64,000 bases of DNA. Origin: Coturnix japonica. Taxonomy: Eukaryota > Chordata > Aves > Galliformes > Phasianidae. Shown one piece after another: positions 53,534 to 64,000 of this stretch. The position numbers and the translations under genes were made by a program. The stretch lies in contig NC_029518.1 in NCBI RefSeq assembly GCF_001577835.2, positions 47,897,640 to 47,961,639 on the forward strand. Direction: 5' to 3'. The notes beneath the pieces are model-generated. The model saw only the letters and a list, made by a program, of their open reading frames with translations. It made no database searches and was not told the DNA's origin. Each line of letters opens with the position of its first letter. Within the stretch, counting starts at the first letter, position 1.

Positions 53534-53548
53534 AGCGCCCCCTGCTGG
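53534..53548 (-). promoter_or_regulatory. CTCF-like core motif at VTA1 promoter
   Basis: agcgccccctgctgg fits the reverse CTCF core closely (agcgccccctggtgg-like), at the upstream edge of the CpG-rich block. Same orientation as the similar motif in intron 2. Confidence 0.45.
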
Positions 53549-53623
53549 GCAGGAGGTCTCATGCGTCGCCTGCTCACTAACGCTGGTCCAGCCTTTCTGT
53601 TGGACCGAGACCATTGAAGAAGC

Positions 53624-53852
53624 ATCACAGAATCACCGTAGAAGTGACCCGGTTGGAAGGGACCTCAAGGACTCCAATGTAGGTTCCAACCCCCCTGCCT
53701 GGCAGGGCCACCAACATAACCACCTTTACTAGAATCAGGTTGCCCAGAGGCCCCGTCCAACCTGGTCTTGAACACCTCCAAGGACGGGGCATCCACAACC
53801 TCCCTGGGCAGCCTGTTCCAGGGCCTAACCACTCTCCTAGTGAAGAAGAAGG
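53624..53852 (-). repeat. CR1 LINE 3' fragment
   Basis: atcacagaatcacc, then cggttggaagggacctcaag, ccccctgcctggcagggcca, gtccaacctggtcttgaaca, ggcatccacaacctccctgg, ending near ctctcctagtgaagaag. Same orientation and closely similar to the copy at 52443-52885, so the two flank VTA1 exon 1. Its first ~80 bases also look disturbed; the rest is clean. Confidence 0.93.
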
Positions 53853-54850
53853 GAGAGCTTGTAGGACTGTAGTGTATAAGCTGGCTGGCGCAAAGCAGCT
53901 GTACATTTAATGCAAAGGCAGTCACGTCATTTTCTGGGTGTACTAAATGTGTTTCACTGAAGATGAAGGAAGAAGCAATTATGGCTCCTCATTAAGTGAC
54001 AATTGAAGTGGGCGTGATGTCTGGCTAGAGACCAATCTGCAAACTCATGCAGCGGGGATTGTGCAGAGTGCTGCTGGAGGAAATGAGGCAGGAAGACAGT
54101 GAAAAAGTGAAATAAACACTTACAATTTTTGTGTAAGCCCCAGAAATACTCAGGGTGTTCTGGGAGACTGACTTCATGTTCATTCTGTAAAGAAACTGAA
54201 TCATATCAAAGAAACCCCAGGTTTATTATGTAATTCCTTCCATAATAGGGAAAAGAAGCTTGGGGATCATCTCATGTCTCGGTGGGAGTGAGGGCGGATG
54301 GAAGCTGATTGAAAGCAATATAAACGATGACAAAACTGGTGCAAAATTGGCAGAAAGAAAAGTTGGAAGACACTTGAGAATACAGTGAGTGCCAGGAAAC
54401 AAATGGCAAATGCAGGAAAGAGAAGCATTGGCAGCCATGGGGAAATTGTTTCTTTACGTGGAGATAAAATCACCATCCGTGTGTTCCAGAAACTAATGAT
54501 GGAAACGGCCACAGAAAAAACATTTTCACTAAAAAGCAATAATGCACATGTTGTGTGCCAGTGGAAAAGCAAAAATGGAACTGAGGAATTCAAGAATTTT
54601 CATTTCATAGGAAACCTGATCTGAATTAGAGCAACTTTAAAAATGTTCCTAACTGTGACCACCATAAAAATTATGGGTAGCCCAGCTTTTGGACACCCCC
54701 AAAAGGGTACCCAGGCATTCCTATGACAGACATTGTTCTGCAGTGCTCCTGGATTTAATGGGGAAGTCCCTGATGGGCTGGGGGTTCTTGCACTCTTCTG
54801 GCCTTTCTAAAGTGTCTAAAGGAAGCACTCTGGTACTGTGCAAATGATGG

Positions 54851-55016
54851 AGTGTTGACACATTACCCAGAGAGATTTTGGAATTTCATCCTTGGCGATC
54901 TTCAAAATCTGCCTGGACATGGTCCTAGGCACCCTGCTCTGGGTAGCCATGCTTGAGCAGGGTTTGGACCATATAGACTAAGAATTTCCTTTTGACCTCA
55001 GCCAGCCTGTGATTCT
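54851..55016 (+). repeat. CR1 LINE 3' terminus
   Basis: acattacccagagagatttt, ggcgatcttcaaaatctgcc, tggacatggtcctaggcacc, then gagcagggtttggacca and gcctgtgattct: the sense CR1 3' end, moderately diverged. Confidence 0.85.
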
Positions 55017-58000
55017 GCATCTAAGTCTCATGGCTTATTGAGATCCTGAAAAAATATTTCTTAATTCAGCCAGGAAAAATGATGAACAAAGAACAGGAGG
55101 AAACCTTTTCAAATTATTTTTTTCTTCTCTCCACAAGAAATATAAGGTATTTGAAAAGCAAATGAAAAACAGCTGATCATTTTTATGGTAATTTGTCTAT
55201 GTTGTATATAGGAAACTACCTCTTCCTGTCTGAACCTTATTACCTTTGATCTACACCTGGAAACAAAGATTATTCATTTAATGAAGGAGTTTTTAAGTGA
55301 GGAATAATTGTCATGTAACTACTCTACTGTGGTAATCGCAAATGTGGTTCTCTTCTGCGACACTGCAGAGGACAGGAGATGCATGCACCAGTACAATCAC
55401 CAGTTGGAATGCCTAGAACACCTAAAATGTAGAAGAGACATATGGTTGTCAGGTCACTTACAACTGCGCTGGGTCAGCTAAAATGAACATATGTTGGAGT
55501 ATTTTGCAAGTCTGTTTTTAACACATACTAAGTGCATAAATGCTTAGGTGGCATAGTAAAGGTGGAAAACACGGGTATGATTTAATTTGAAAAGCTCAGT
55601 TGCTTTCTGAAAGGTGAGGATTGTTGCTATGAAGGACTGAAAGTACAACTCCATATTCAGTCACAAATGAAAGATCATTAAAAGGCAAATATTCATGAAA
55701 AAGCTAAGTGATAACTAGCCCAATCAGCTAGTACTTACTATACAGAACAATTATGTTTAATGTTTGCAGTTTATTGTCTTAATATTGAATTGCTACAATC
55801 ACAAGATAATTACCTGAGGAGTTACAGGTTTGAACTGGTTGTAACTGAGAAGATTACCCTCCCTCTAATCTGAGTCATATCTGAAATGGAAGACCTCATT
55901 TCCATAAACAGCAAAGCCCAAAACACTGACGAAAAACATGAGAACTGATCCAAAGAACAGAGTTACTTGACAATTACTGCTGGAGGCCTGAGCTGCATAT
56001 TACAGGGCTACATGAAAACAAAATAGAACAAAATTACTGTTGGAAGCCCACTTGCTCTTCATCATCAACCAAAATATTATCCTCTCTGTTTGAAAATGAA
56101 AGAGTCTGCCAGTGAAGGCAGCAATGACTCTCTAACAAAACAGGGTCTTAGAACATGTTACTATTGCTATGCATTTTCTATAAGCAGTAACATATCTAGC
56201 CTTTATCAGTTAATCTGCCAGTTTCATTATCTTTATTGGTACGCTGCTGTTGCAGGAAGCACCAGACAAAACTGAATGTTTCAGGAGAAAGTCTATTTAT
56301 TTTCCTACTGTATCCATTTACGTGATAGCAAAATAACAACTACCAAGCCACCATGAACCTGAAGACACTCGTTCTTGCAAATTAAATGTCAGCTTCTCAA
56401 AGAGGATCTTTCTAGCACCCAGGCCTGTCTCTCTGAGTGAAACATCTGACCTGGGGAGCTCTACTGCCTGGTAGTGAGGGCAAGTACCCAGTGAGGATCA
56501 AGGGCTGTGGGAGCAATGTGTCCCAGCTTTCTTGGCCTTTTGTCCCTGTGCAGACCCTGTCTGTTCGTAACCCTTAGAAAACACTGTTAGTAGTGCTACT
56601 GTCAGCTTTCCTACACTTGTCCTGCTGCCCTGCCCTGGCCTGCTAAGCCTTTCTCCCCTGGCTGGGAGGACTTTCAGGCCCACCTACAAGGTATCAGTAG
56701 TCACCCACTGGCCTTGGGGGTTCCCTGGCTCTGCTACTTCCCTGCCCCAGCTACGATGATAATGGATTCAATTTGCAGCATCTGAAGTTTATAAAATAAA
56801 TAAGTTAAAAAATAATTTTCATTAAGTCCCATAAAAAGGAGGTTTATAGCCAAACTTGGAAGTTGTTGGTCCAAGATTCTGTATTCAAATAAATAACAGC
56901 AATTTAATTAAGACAAATAAAATCCACTAGAATGTTATCACAAATAACATAATAGCAGTAATTGTTATTAGCAATTTGTCACTATACAGTTGAAGAACTC
57001 TAGTAGAGCTTCTGCCATTGCCAAGTTCTGCTGAAGGTAACAACCACGTAGTGAAGCATGAGAACAAACCTCCACCTGTTAGCTTGGATCTAGTGAGAGT
57101 TCTGTTAGAAGAGTGGAGATAGGAAGCTGGAAGAAGAGAAGCAGCAGCTTAGTGCTCAGTTACTGAGGCACAGTAGCAGGAATGAGTGCTGTTCAGCCAC
57201 CAAATCTGAAGAGAAGTTCTTGCACTTTTGCCTCCAGATTCATGATGGAACATACTCCACAGCTGGTTTCAGCATAACTTAAAGCTCCTGTAATAAAAAG
57301 TATTGCCTCTTCCTCAATGTGTGCTCATACACAGGGAAACACAGGCAGGAAAGGGAAGAGATGGGAGGAAGGCTTCCTTTCACATGTAGATTTGTCTGCT
57401 GTGTCAGTAAAATATACCACAATGACTGTAACAACTGTGTTATTAAGAAAAAATGTTTATTGTTTCCACATTACTATAAAGTTATTAAACTAACTCATCA
57501 TGATGTATGTATGATGGATGTATTTTTAATATCATTAATATTTTAATCATTTGATTTCATTATATTAGCAGCAATAATTAAGGACACATTTTGGGCAAAA
57601 ATCTGAGAACTGCACTGTACAAGTGGTACTGTATAGCTTTCTGTTGTTAACTGGAGATAAAATAACTACTTACCTGATTGGGTCATCTGATATAAGAAAA
57701 TCAAATAATTCTGTGTGACCACAGAAGCAATATGGAAGCTTGGGTATCTGCACTGTAATAAAGACACTAAAAGAAGAGTTAGCTGGCAATGCTATGCTGT
57801 AATTCTGGGAACAGTTAAGGAATACAGCTGAACTGAAATAAAAAATGAATTTTGGAGGGGCTGTGAATGAATCCTGATACAAACATCACAGATGTCCCTG
57901 CTCAGACCCCACTGAATGTAATGATGAATAAGTCTGTAATAAATTTGTTGGTTTCTCAGAAGTGTTTCAAATGTATATCCTATGAACTTAAGCACAGGAA

Positions 58001-61000
58001 GCTCATTATCCCACTAGGAGCAACTGCAAACAATGTGTTTTCTTTTGTCATATGTGTTTTGTAACACCACATTAAGAGGATGATTTGAGATGCGAGTAGA
58101 ATAAGCTGGCATTGCAAGTCTGAATGCAGTCTGCTAAGGCAGCTCCAGCAGTTGTTTGGGACTTGCTTGACAGAAAATCATTACTTGTTTTGAATTTGCA
58201 GGAGCAGCTGTCTGTTGGTTGTCTATTACACACAAATAAGGCAGAAAACAATATCAGACTTGTTCCCAGCTGAGACTTCAGCTTGTCTCTTAGCTCAAGA
58301 CTGAAACTTAATGTGTCATTTAACCTTTTAATGAACATAAGTTCTACTGAATAAACACAGTTAAATAAATAGAAACAAAATGCTTGCTTAAAAATACTCT
58401 ATTGCTTGGAGTTCTGCTGTACAGGGATGAACTGTCACTTCAACACAAAGTACTCAGTTCACTGCTTTATTAGTGAATTTGAATGTAACAGCACACAGTG
58501 TAATTACTATATAGTAGTCACAGTGAAAGATTCCTTATCTCAGATGAAAATAAATTGGTGCCATGAAGATTGTCTGTCAAAGAAGAATTTGAATGTGTAA
58601 ATGTTGGGAAATAGTCTCTTCTGTCAGTTTTGGTTTGCAGGGTTCCTCACAAAAGCTTAGCACCAATGGAGTACTCTGCTAGCCAGAGGCTGGTGCTCCA
58701 CTGCAGTTCTGACCAGAGATGGAAGCTGCTTCATCTTCAGCTAGAGCAGGAGGCTCATGGCACAAGTGGCTTCCTTGTTTCCTCCTGACTGGTGTATGTT
58801 TACCACACAGGGAAGTGGATAGGAGAACATGACTCATATAGAACTTGCCAGGATGCAATGGATGGGAGCTGAGAAAGATGAAAAAAAAGGGAGCCTGGGT
58901 TTATGCAGGCCACAGCCATGGCACTCAGTCTGGAAGATGTGCGTCATATATTAAACTTCTTCATCACATTTTTTTAATAAATCAAAAATCTATGTAATTT
59001 AAAAGGTGTATTTTGCAAAGTTAAAAAATAAGCATGAAGAATCTCTCTATAGCCTTCTTTCCTACAGTCACCATTTCCAGTCATATAGCCTTAATGAGAA
59101 GTTTTCATATTTGTGACTGTCACAACCTTGCCAGGCCTGGGAGCCATACACTGCTCCTACTTGTAGTCCTGCGTTCCCTGTACAGAGTACTGCTGACAGA
59201 CACAACTTGGATGTGGTGGAACAGCATAGTTACTTCTGTTGTCTGGTGTCTCAGAAGGAATAAAGGGCTGTACAGCATGTATCTGACATTTTTTCTATTA
59301 ATTAGGTGGTGCTTAGAGCTTGTCTCTGGGCAGCCACAGTTGAATTCAGTATTTCTCTTTCCAACATACCCAGTTTGCTAGCTCATGACATTTCTAACAT
59401 TCTCTACACAAGTCCATGACAATTCTTTTCAGAGTACTTCCCACATCCATTTCTCCCAGGGAAACTACAGCATTGCCTATGAGATGATTAACATTCAGCA
59501 TTATTTTACTAGTAAAAGAGTAATAGGTGTTTGATGTTTAGATGCCTTGACTTAGAGTTTGAGGTCTTGCCTTAGAATTTGAACCTTTTCAAAGTTTCCC
59601 ATCACAATGTGTTTCATATCCAGAGAGAGACCCCTTACCTCCATTCTCTCCTTTATTTTTTTTCTGGCTACTCTTCCCAGTCACTGCTTGAACACCACTC
59701 CTGCTGCCCATATAGCGGCACTGGTAAACCATTATCTGTTTTGAAACCTGGAAAGAAACTCAGTAATCTATTTCTGCCCTTCAAATGCTAGGATCTTGCT
59801 TTTTAAGTAAAGCCTGTGACTCAAGAAGATGGAAGATAATGGAAGTCTCTGCCAAAACAAGCTCAAATTAAGAAGGGCTGAATTCAAGTAACAATAAAGA
59901 AGACATGACTTACTTAAAGCTGTTAGACATCCAGCAGTCTAGGAGAAATCACTCTTTGCTGCAGGTCCATTTTTCCAACTGCATCTGCTGGTTTAATGTG
60001 TGATACTATAAACCTTTCCCTGAAGTTTGATCTCTCATGCTCGGTGTTTTAAATAATAGCTGTTGCTCTTTTGTTGTCTTGTGTTGCTGTTGTGTTTGTT
60101 TTCTTATTTTTGTTTTTGCTTTTAAAGTGTGATTGATGATTACTTCCAGCTGTATCTGAATACAGCTGCACAGTTCACACATTCCATTTGCAAGTCTGCA
60201 TTTTGAAAAGAGGCTACTTACTGTAGGCAGTTTTGGTGGTAGATATGCTTGGAACTTTGTTGGACTTGTAATTTTTGTGATGTGCAAGTCTGAAAATAGC
60301 GCTGGGATTACTGAGTACCTTTGTGTGAAGGGAGACCCTTTTTGTGCTAGAAGCAGGTCTCAGTAGAGAGTATTTGTGAGATGTGGGAAGTTGGCATCCC
60401 TACATTTGGGAATTACTGATGAAGCAAATTTGCCTCCCACATTTCCCAGCTGTTACAGTCCCTGCCCTGTGGTATCACAGTCCCAGATAGTCTCCCTCTG
60501 CGCTGCTTGATTTCAGCTTGTGCACCGTTTCTTTCCTACTAAGCAAGCATCCCTGTACCTTTGCTCTCCTTTGCTCTCATGCCAAGTTTTGTATCACAGC
60601 AGGAAGATGAAATTGTCTGTAGACTATAATCTGAAATATCAGCCCAAGAGATTGTATTTTTTCTTTTGTTTGAAAAGAGAATGATGAACAATCTGCATGT
60701 GAGGATCTGAATTCTGGCTGTTTTATGTCAGGGTCTGTGGAGTGTTTCCCTATCTTTTTGCCTCTGCAGGAAATTATATTCATGTTGTTTGAGTATATTC
60801 TCTTGCCTTTATACAGACTTCCTCTGAATGACATTAGAAGCATAATCTAACTTTCTGTTTCCTTTGAGCTGGAGACACTCGCAGTCTCAAAAGCTTATTT
60901 CCTTGCTGTTCAGAGTTCTGCAAATACAGACTAGATAAATGCTGTTGAAAGTCAGTAAAATAAATTCCCACTGAATATGATCCTAATTCTATCACCTTTG

Positions 61001-61280
61001 GAATTCCATCTTTTGGTCTACGGGATATGTAAAGTACTAGGGTAGAAGAAATTCTTCTGGAGAACAGCTTCTAAAATTTTCTTTTGTTAATATTCGAGAT
61101 TCAGCTTTTGGTGTTTTGGTTAAATCAGTATTAAAGATGTTAACTTTAAACTAGCATATGTAAAGAATCCTATTGATTGCTCACATATAAACCCATTTCC
61201 AAAGAAAAAAGTGAAAGGACCACAGCTCATATTCTGGCTTACAGGGCTAAAAACAAGGATTAGATACCTCCAAGGGAACC

Positions 61281-61309
<29 letters not shown>
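61281..61309 (+). repeat. 29-base A-run
   Basis: Uninterrupted run of 29 adenines. It could be the tail of a retrotransposed sequence to its left (nothing recognised there) or a simple homopolymer. Confidence 0.9.
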
Positions 61310-61313
<4 letters not shown>

Positions 61314-62370
61314 TGATTCAGACTGTTTGCAGGGAGATTAATACAGAAAAGATATTGTGCACTCAACATAGTAGAAAATACCAGCAGTTGTGAAAATTTC
61401 CAAGTTGACAGTAAGGCTGCCTCAGGGGGAATTTAACACATTGTGGAGGAAAACATCAGCAGCAGCATTTCCTGTACCTTCTAAGAAACTAACATTACAT
61501 TAAATATCCATTTACACAACTGTAATACATATAACAGGAAAAGTCACAAAGACTGACAGATATAGACAGCTGTAACTTTTCAGAAGAAATAATACTTCTG
61601 ATAATCTTACTGAAAGGTTATTTAAGTTAAACCATTGATGTTTTTAAAATTTGGTTCCCGCACCAGGCAACATGCCATGAATATGCTGCACAGCTTACAC
61701 CTTTTGCTGTTGGTATTTTAGTGGCCAGTCTCATTCTGCCACTTCAATAAGACCTCCATCTGTTCATTTGCTTTCTCTATGCTCCTCTTACAAACCCACA
61801 GTGCTTCAGGATAACTTTTATTAAGGTAAGAAAGCAAGGTCTCTGTAGTCTTTCATACATCCTCCTTTCTGAGAAGAGGAAGGAGAATAATCAGTTCACA
61901 GAGGATGTTACTGGCAAATGCTACTATTCATTTGTGTCATGAAAACCCAGGTCCTGCCTTGCAGCATAATTACCTAAACTCATGGCTTCTGCTGGAAACA
62001 GATGGAACTGTTTGGAGAGTCTGTGTGTATGCCTAAACAAGTAATGAATACTTCCTCACTGAAAAGCAAAAGACACTTAGGGCAAATACTGTACACGTAA
62101 TAGAGGCAAACACTCTCCATTCTGATACTCTGTTTGCACAGTAAATGATGGATAAAACACATCACATATCCCCCATTTCCCTATCTGAAGGAATGTGAAA
62201 TACAACTTCGCAAAGTAAATCCTAAAACTTTAAAGACAACTGATGGCTTTCGGTAGGATCTTTTCATAACCTGCAGCTGGACGGCAAGAATGAAATCACT
62301 TCATCTCCAAGTGCTCCTGTCAATCCGTGTTTCAGAGTGCTGTGGTTTCATCAGGGTGAACAGGGAAGAT

Positions 62371-62870
62371 CCGTGTCTGGAGGACGGCTCCCCTCCGTGC
62401 AAGATCCTCCTTGTCGTCTCGGAGCAAGGGAGAGCGCACAAACGCGGGCGGAGGGCGGGGAGGCTCCTCCCAGCGTCAGGTATACACTGGGGCTACGGAA
62501 TAAGAAGCGGGCTCGTTCCGCGCTTTGCTCGCAGCTCCGACACCACCCGCGGAAAGAACAGCACCAGCGCCGCTGGACAGCTCCAGACAGCTGAGCCCCA
62601 GGATCTCACCCTCCTGTCTTCCCGGAGAAGGTCTTGCCCAAAGAACTGAGGGGGAGTGGCATATATTGTATTCTTTTGTTGTTGTTCTTCTTCTTTCTCT
62701 CTTCTGTGCCCGAGAACGGTGTGATCTCTGCTACCAATGGAGAAAAAGCGGAAGGAAAAAGGGCAGAAGGGAAAAGGGATAAAGTTGGTTGACTTGCAGA
62801 GACGTGAATATTTTTAGTGTCTCGCATTTCACTTTATACTGGAGCCCTCCAGTTCGCCCAGAGGTCGAGG
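62371..62870 (+). promoter_or_regulatory. NMBR: NMBR CpG-rich promoter and 5'-UTR region
   Basis: From about 62385 to 62600 the sequence is CpG-dense (gcgcacaaacgcgggcggag, cgggctcgttccgcgctttg, ccacccgcggaaagaac), then falls off toward the start codon. It is the likely promoter and 5' leader of NMBR. No convincing TATA box is placed at a fixed distance, and the transcription start is unknown. Confidence 0.6.
62737..62817 (+). CDS. Possible upstream ORF in NMBR leader
   Basis: ATG at 62737 opens a 26-codon frame ([14 protein letters not shown], then [12 protein letters not shown]) ending in TAG 53 bases before the NMBR start codon. Its start context is middling (C at -3, G at +4). The peptide is highly basic and resembles nothing known. 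It matters only if transcription begins upstream of it. Confidence 0.35.
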   Translation: MEKKRKEKGQKGKGIKLVDLQRREYF

Positions 62871-63286
62871 ATGGAGGCAGAGCTGCTGTCTGAGCTCACA
62901 GCACTGCCCCTTGGGGGCAATGGGAGCATCCAGCTGGTGCCAGACACAACCCTGCTGCCTCCAGCATGGGGCATGGCCATGTTCACTGTCCGCTGTGTGA
63001 TCCCTTCACTTTACCTGCTCATCATCACTGTGGGCTTGCTGGGAAATGTCACCCTCATGAAGATCTTCATCTCCAACAGTGCTATGAGGAGTGTGCCCAA
63101 CATCTTCATCTCCAGCCTGGCTGCTGGTGACCTGCTCCTGCTGGTGACCTGTGTGCCAGTGGATGCCTCCCACTACTTCTCTGAAGAGTGGCTCTTTGGG
63201 GAGGTGGGCTGCAAGCTCATCCCTGCCATCCAGCTCACCTCTGTTGGCGTCTCTGTCTTCACCCTTACTGCCCTCAGTGCTGACAG
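62871..63286 (+). CDS. NMBR: Neuromedin-B receptor, exon 1 (partial gene)
   Basis: First coding exon of NMBR, a bombesin-family, Gq-coupled seven-helix receptor for neuromedin B in the plasma membrane. The ATG at 62871 has A at -3 and G at +4 and is the first in-frame ATG after a TGA at 62805; it gives a 40-residue N-tail, close to human (42). An N-glycosylation site, NGS, lies at residues 17-19. Then come [19 protein letters not shown] (TM1), [16 protein letters not shown] (loop and TM2 with its conserved Asp), [12 protein letters not shown], Cys114 for the extracellular disulfide, and [19 protein letters not shown] (TM3). The match is far closer to NMBR than to GRPR or BRS3. The exon ends at GACAG|GTATGA inside the DRY motif, the known intron position in this family. 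Remaining exons lie beyond the window. Confidence 0.97.
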
Positions 63287-64000
63287 GTATGAAAGCTGGG
63301 CTGTCCCTTTGGCTAGCCCAAGATGATAAGAAAGGTAAGGCACACCTCCGACAAAGTACCTTTGGGTTTCGGTCCCCTTAGTTCCACCTGTGAGTTGACC
63401 ATAAGTCTCCTTCCCTCTGACTGATGGCATGTCTGATATCAAGTTAAAAGGTTTCTGCAAAAGGGTTTGCATGTGGCTCCATCTTCTGGGGTGCAAGAAG
63501 CAGGAACTGGGGCTTAGCTCTGTTTTCTACGTATCTGGGTAGATACATATCCGGTGCAATGCCAAGTAATTGCTTGTGTATTAAAATCTTATTTGTTAGA
63601 GGAACGTTTTAGGTTCTAAATATGATCAGTGCCAAACCACACTGATATGTCAACAGGTAGTGAGCAGTTTAAACTGAGCTGAACACAGGCATAACATAGA
63701 TTTATTTCTTTCTGCTGAGAAAGTGTATAAGGGAGCATCTCTCTGTGTGTGTCTTTATGCCTTAAAAGAACAGCAGGTTACCTGAGGTGATCATTAGAAC
63801 TAGTTCAGCCTCTAAGAACTTGGAGACACCAAACTGTTCTACTAGAATTATCACGATTGAACTTTTGATTCAGACTGTCCATTTTGTCTTCCCTGGAGCT
63901 TACAGAAAAATGGGGGTAGGGAGAAACAAAATAAGAAGGAAACATCTCCATCTCTTTGCTTCTCATATTAGGAAGAAACAAAGAGCTGGACCCCAAACTT
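63287..64000 (+). other. NMBR: NMBR intron 1, start
   Basis: Begins with the donor GTATGA and runs out of the window. No exon 2 (expected to open with the Tyr codon of DRY) was seen. Open frames that read through the donor are intronic and not coding. Confidence 0.85.

Larger units (their letters stand above)
53090..53560 (-). promoter_or_regulatory. VTA1: VTA1 CpG-rich promoter region
   Basis: GC- and CpG-dense block spanning VTA1 exon 1 and ~160 bases upstream, in sharp contrast with the AT-rich surroundings. Upstream of the start codon (higher coordinates) it carries two adjacent ETS-type sites (cttccgcttccgg at 53467-53479, reading CCGGAAGCGGAAG on the gene strand) and a CTCF-like motif. 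No TATA box is evident, as is usual for housekeeping promoters. The transcription start is not determined. Confidence 0.8.
53853..62370. other. VTA1-NMBR intergenic region
   Basis: About 8.5 kb. Apart from one CR1 terminus (54851-55016) and a 29-base A-run (61281-61309) nothing is recognised. Open frames such as 54385-54624, 59034-59381 (plus) and 60577-60843 (minus) show no known domain. No connexin-like exon (GJE1, expected here on the minus strand by human synteny) was found by eye. Confidence 0.6.

Noticed and set aside
53019-53732. Several overlapping open frames in the CpG-rich block near VTA1 exon 1
   Set aside because: GC-rich sequence lacks stops by chance. The only supported coding segment there is VTA1 exon 1; the others do not match any family.
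54385-54624. 79-codon plus-strand frame between VTA1 and NMBR
   Set aside because: No domain or family resemblance, no splice or promoter support, and overlapping frames on the opposite strand. Kept as unassigned intergenic sequence.
62290-62782. Three overlapping frames in the NMBR CpG-rich leader
   Set aside because: Composition-driven open frames upstream of NMBR; none resembles a known protein. Only the short frame at 62737 is kept, as a possible upstream ORF.
1-64000. CRISPR arrays, operons, ribosome binding sites, insertion sequences
   Set aside because: The window is vertebrate nuclear DNA; no array of regularly spaced direct repeats or bacterial-type gene organisation is present.

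Overview
This is nuclear DNA from a bird. The only abundant dispersed repeats are 3'-end pieces of CR1 LINEs with their typical avian terminus, and the two genes are vertebrate, intron-split and typical of birds in sequence. Species cannot be fixed from the window; a galliform-like bird is a reasonable guess. The layout matches the human 6q24 neighbourhood VTA1-NMBR, seen in reverse.

Left part (1-28.5 kb): AT-rich DNA with no coding exon I recognise. It holds CR1 fragments, homopolymer runs, one unclassified repeat-like block near 18.9-19.15 kb and minor tandem or palindromic structures. By synteny it is the space between VTA1 and ADGRG6, and no ADGRG6 exon was recognised.

Middle (28.5-53.4 kb, minus strand): the complete VTA1 gene (LIP5/SBP1, cofactor of the ESCRT-disassembling ATPase VPS4). 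Eight coding exons were placed by homology and splice sites. All seven junctions keep phase and the exons add up to about 307 codons, the same length as human VTA1. Exons 2-8 are clean. Exon 1 reads out of frame in several places; because a CR1 copy beside it shows similar single-base indels, I suspect local sequence error. Introns hold CR1 pieces, a fossil solo LTR, a G-rich tract, a long AT microsatellite and, in intron 4, a tRNA-Glu-like sequence inside a 68-bp near-perfect inverted repeat. That last structure is the most unusual thing in the window.

Right part (53.4-64 kb): the CpG-rich VTA1 promoter, about 9 kb of intergenic DNA, then a second CpG-rich block and exon 1 of NMBR (neuromedin-B receptor, a Gq-coupled bombesin-family GPCR) on the plus strand. 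NMBR exon 1 stops inside the DRY motif and the remaining exons lie beyond the window. VTA1 and NMBR are therefore divergent. The connexin gene GJE1, which lies between them in human, was not recognised here. The two genes have unrelated jobs (endosomal membrane scission and peptide-hormone signalling); their adjacency is conserved synteny, not a pathway.
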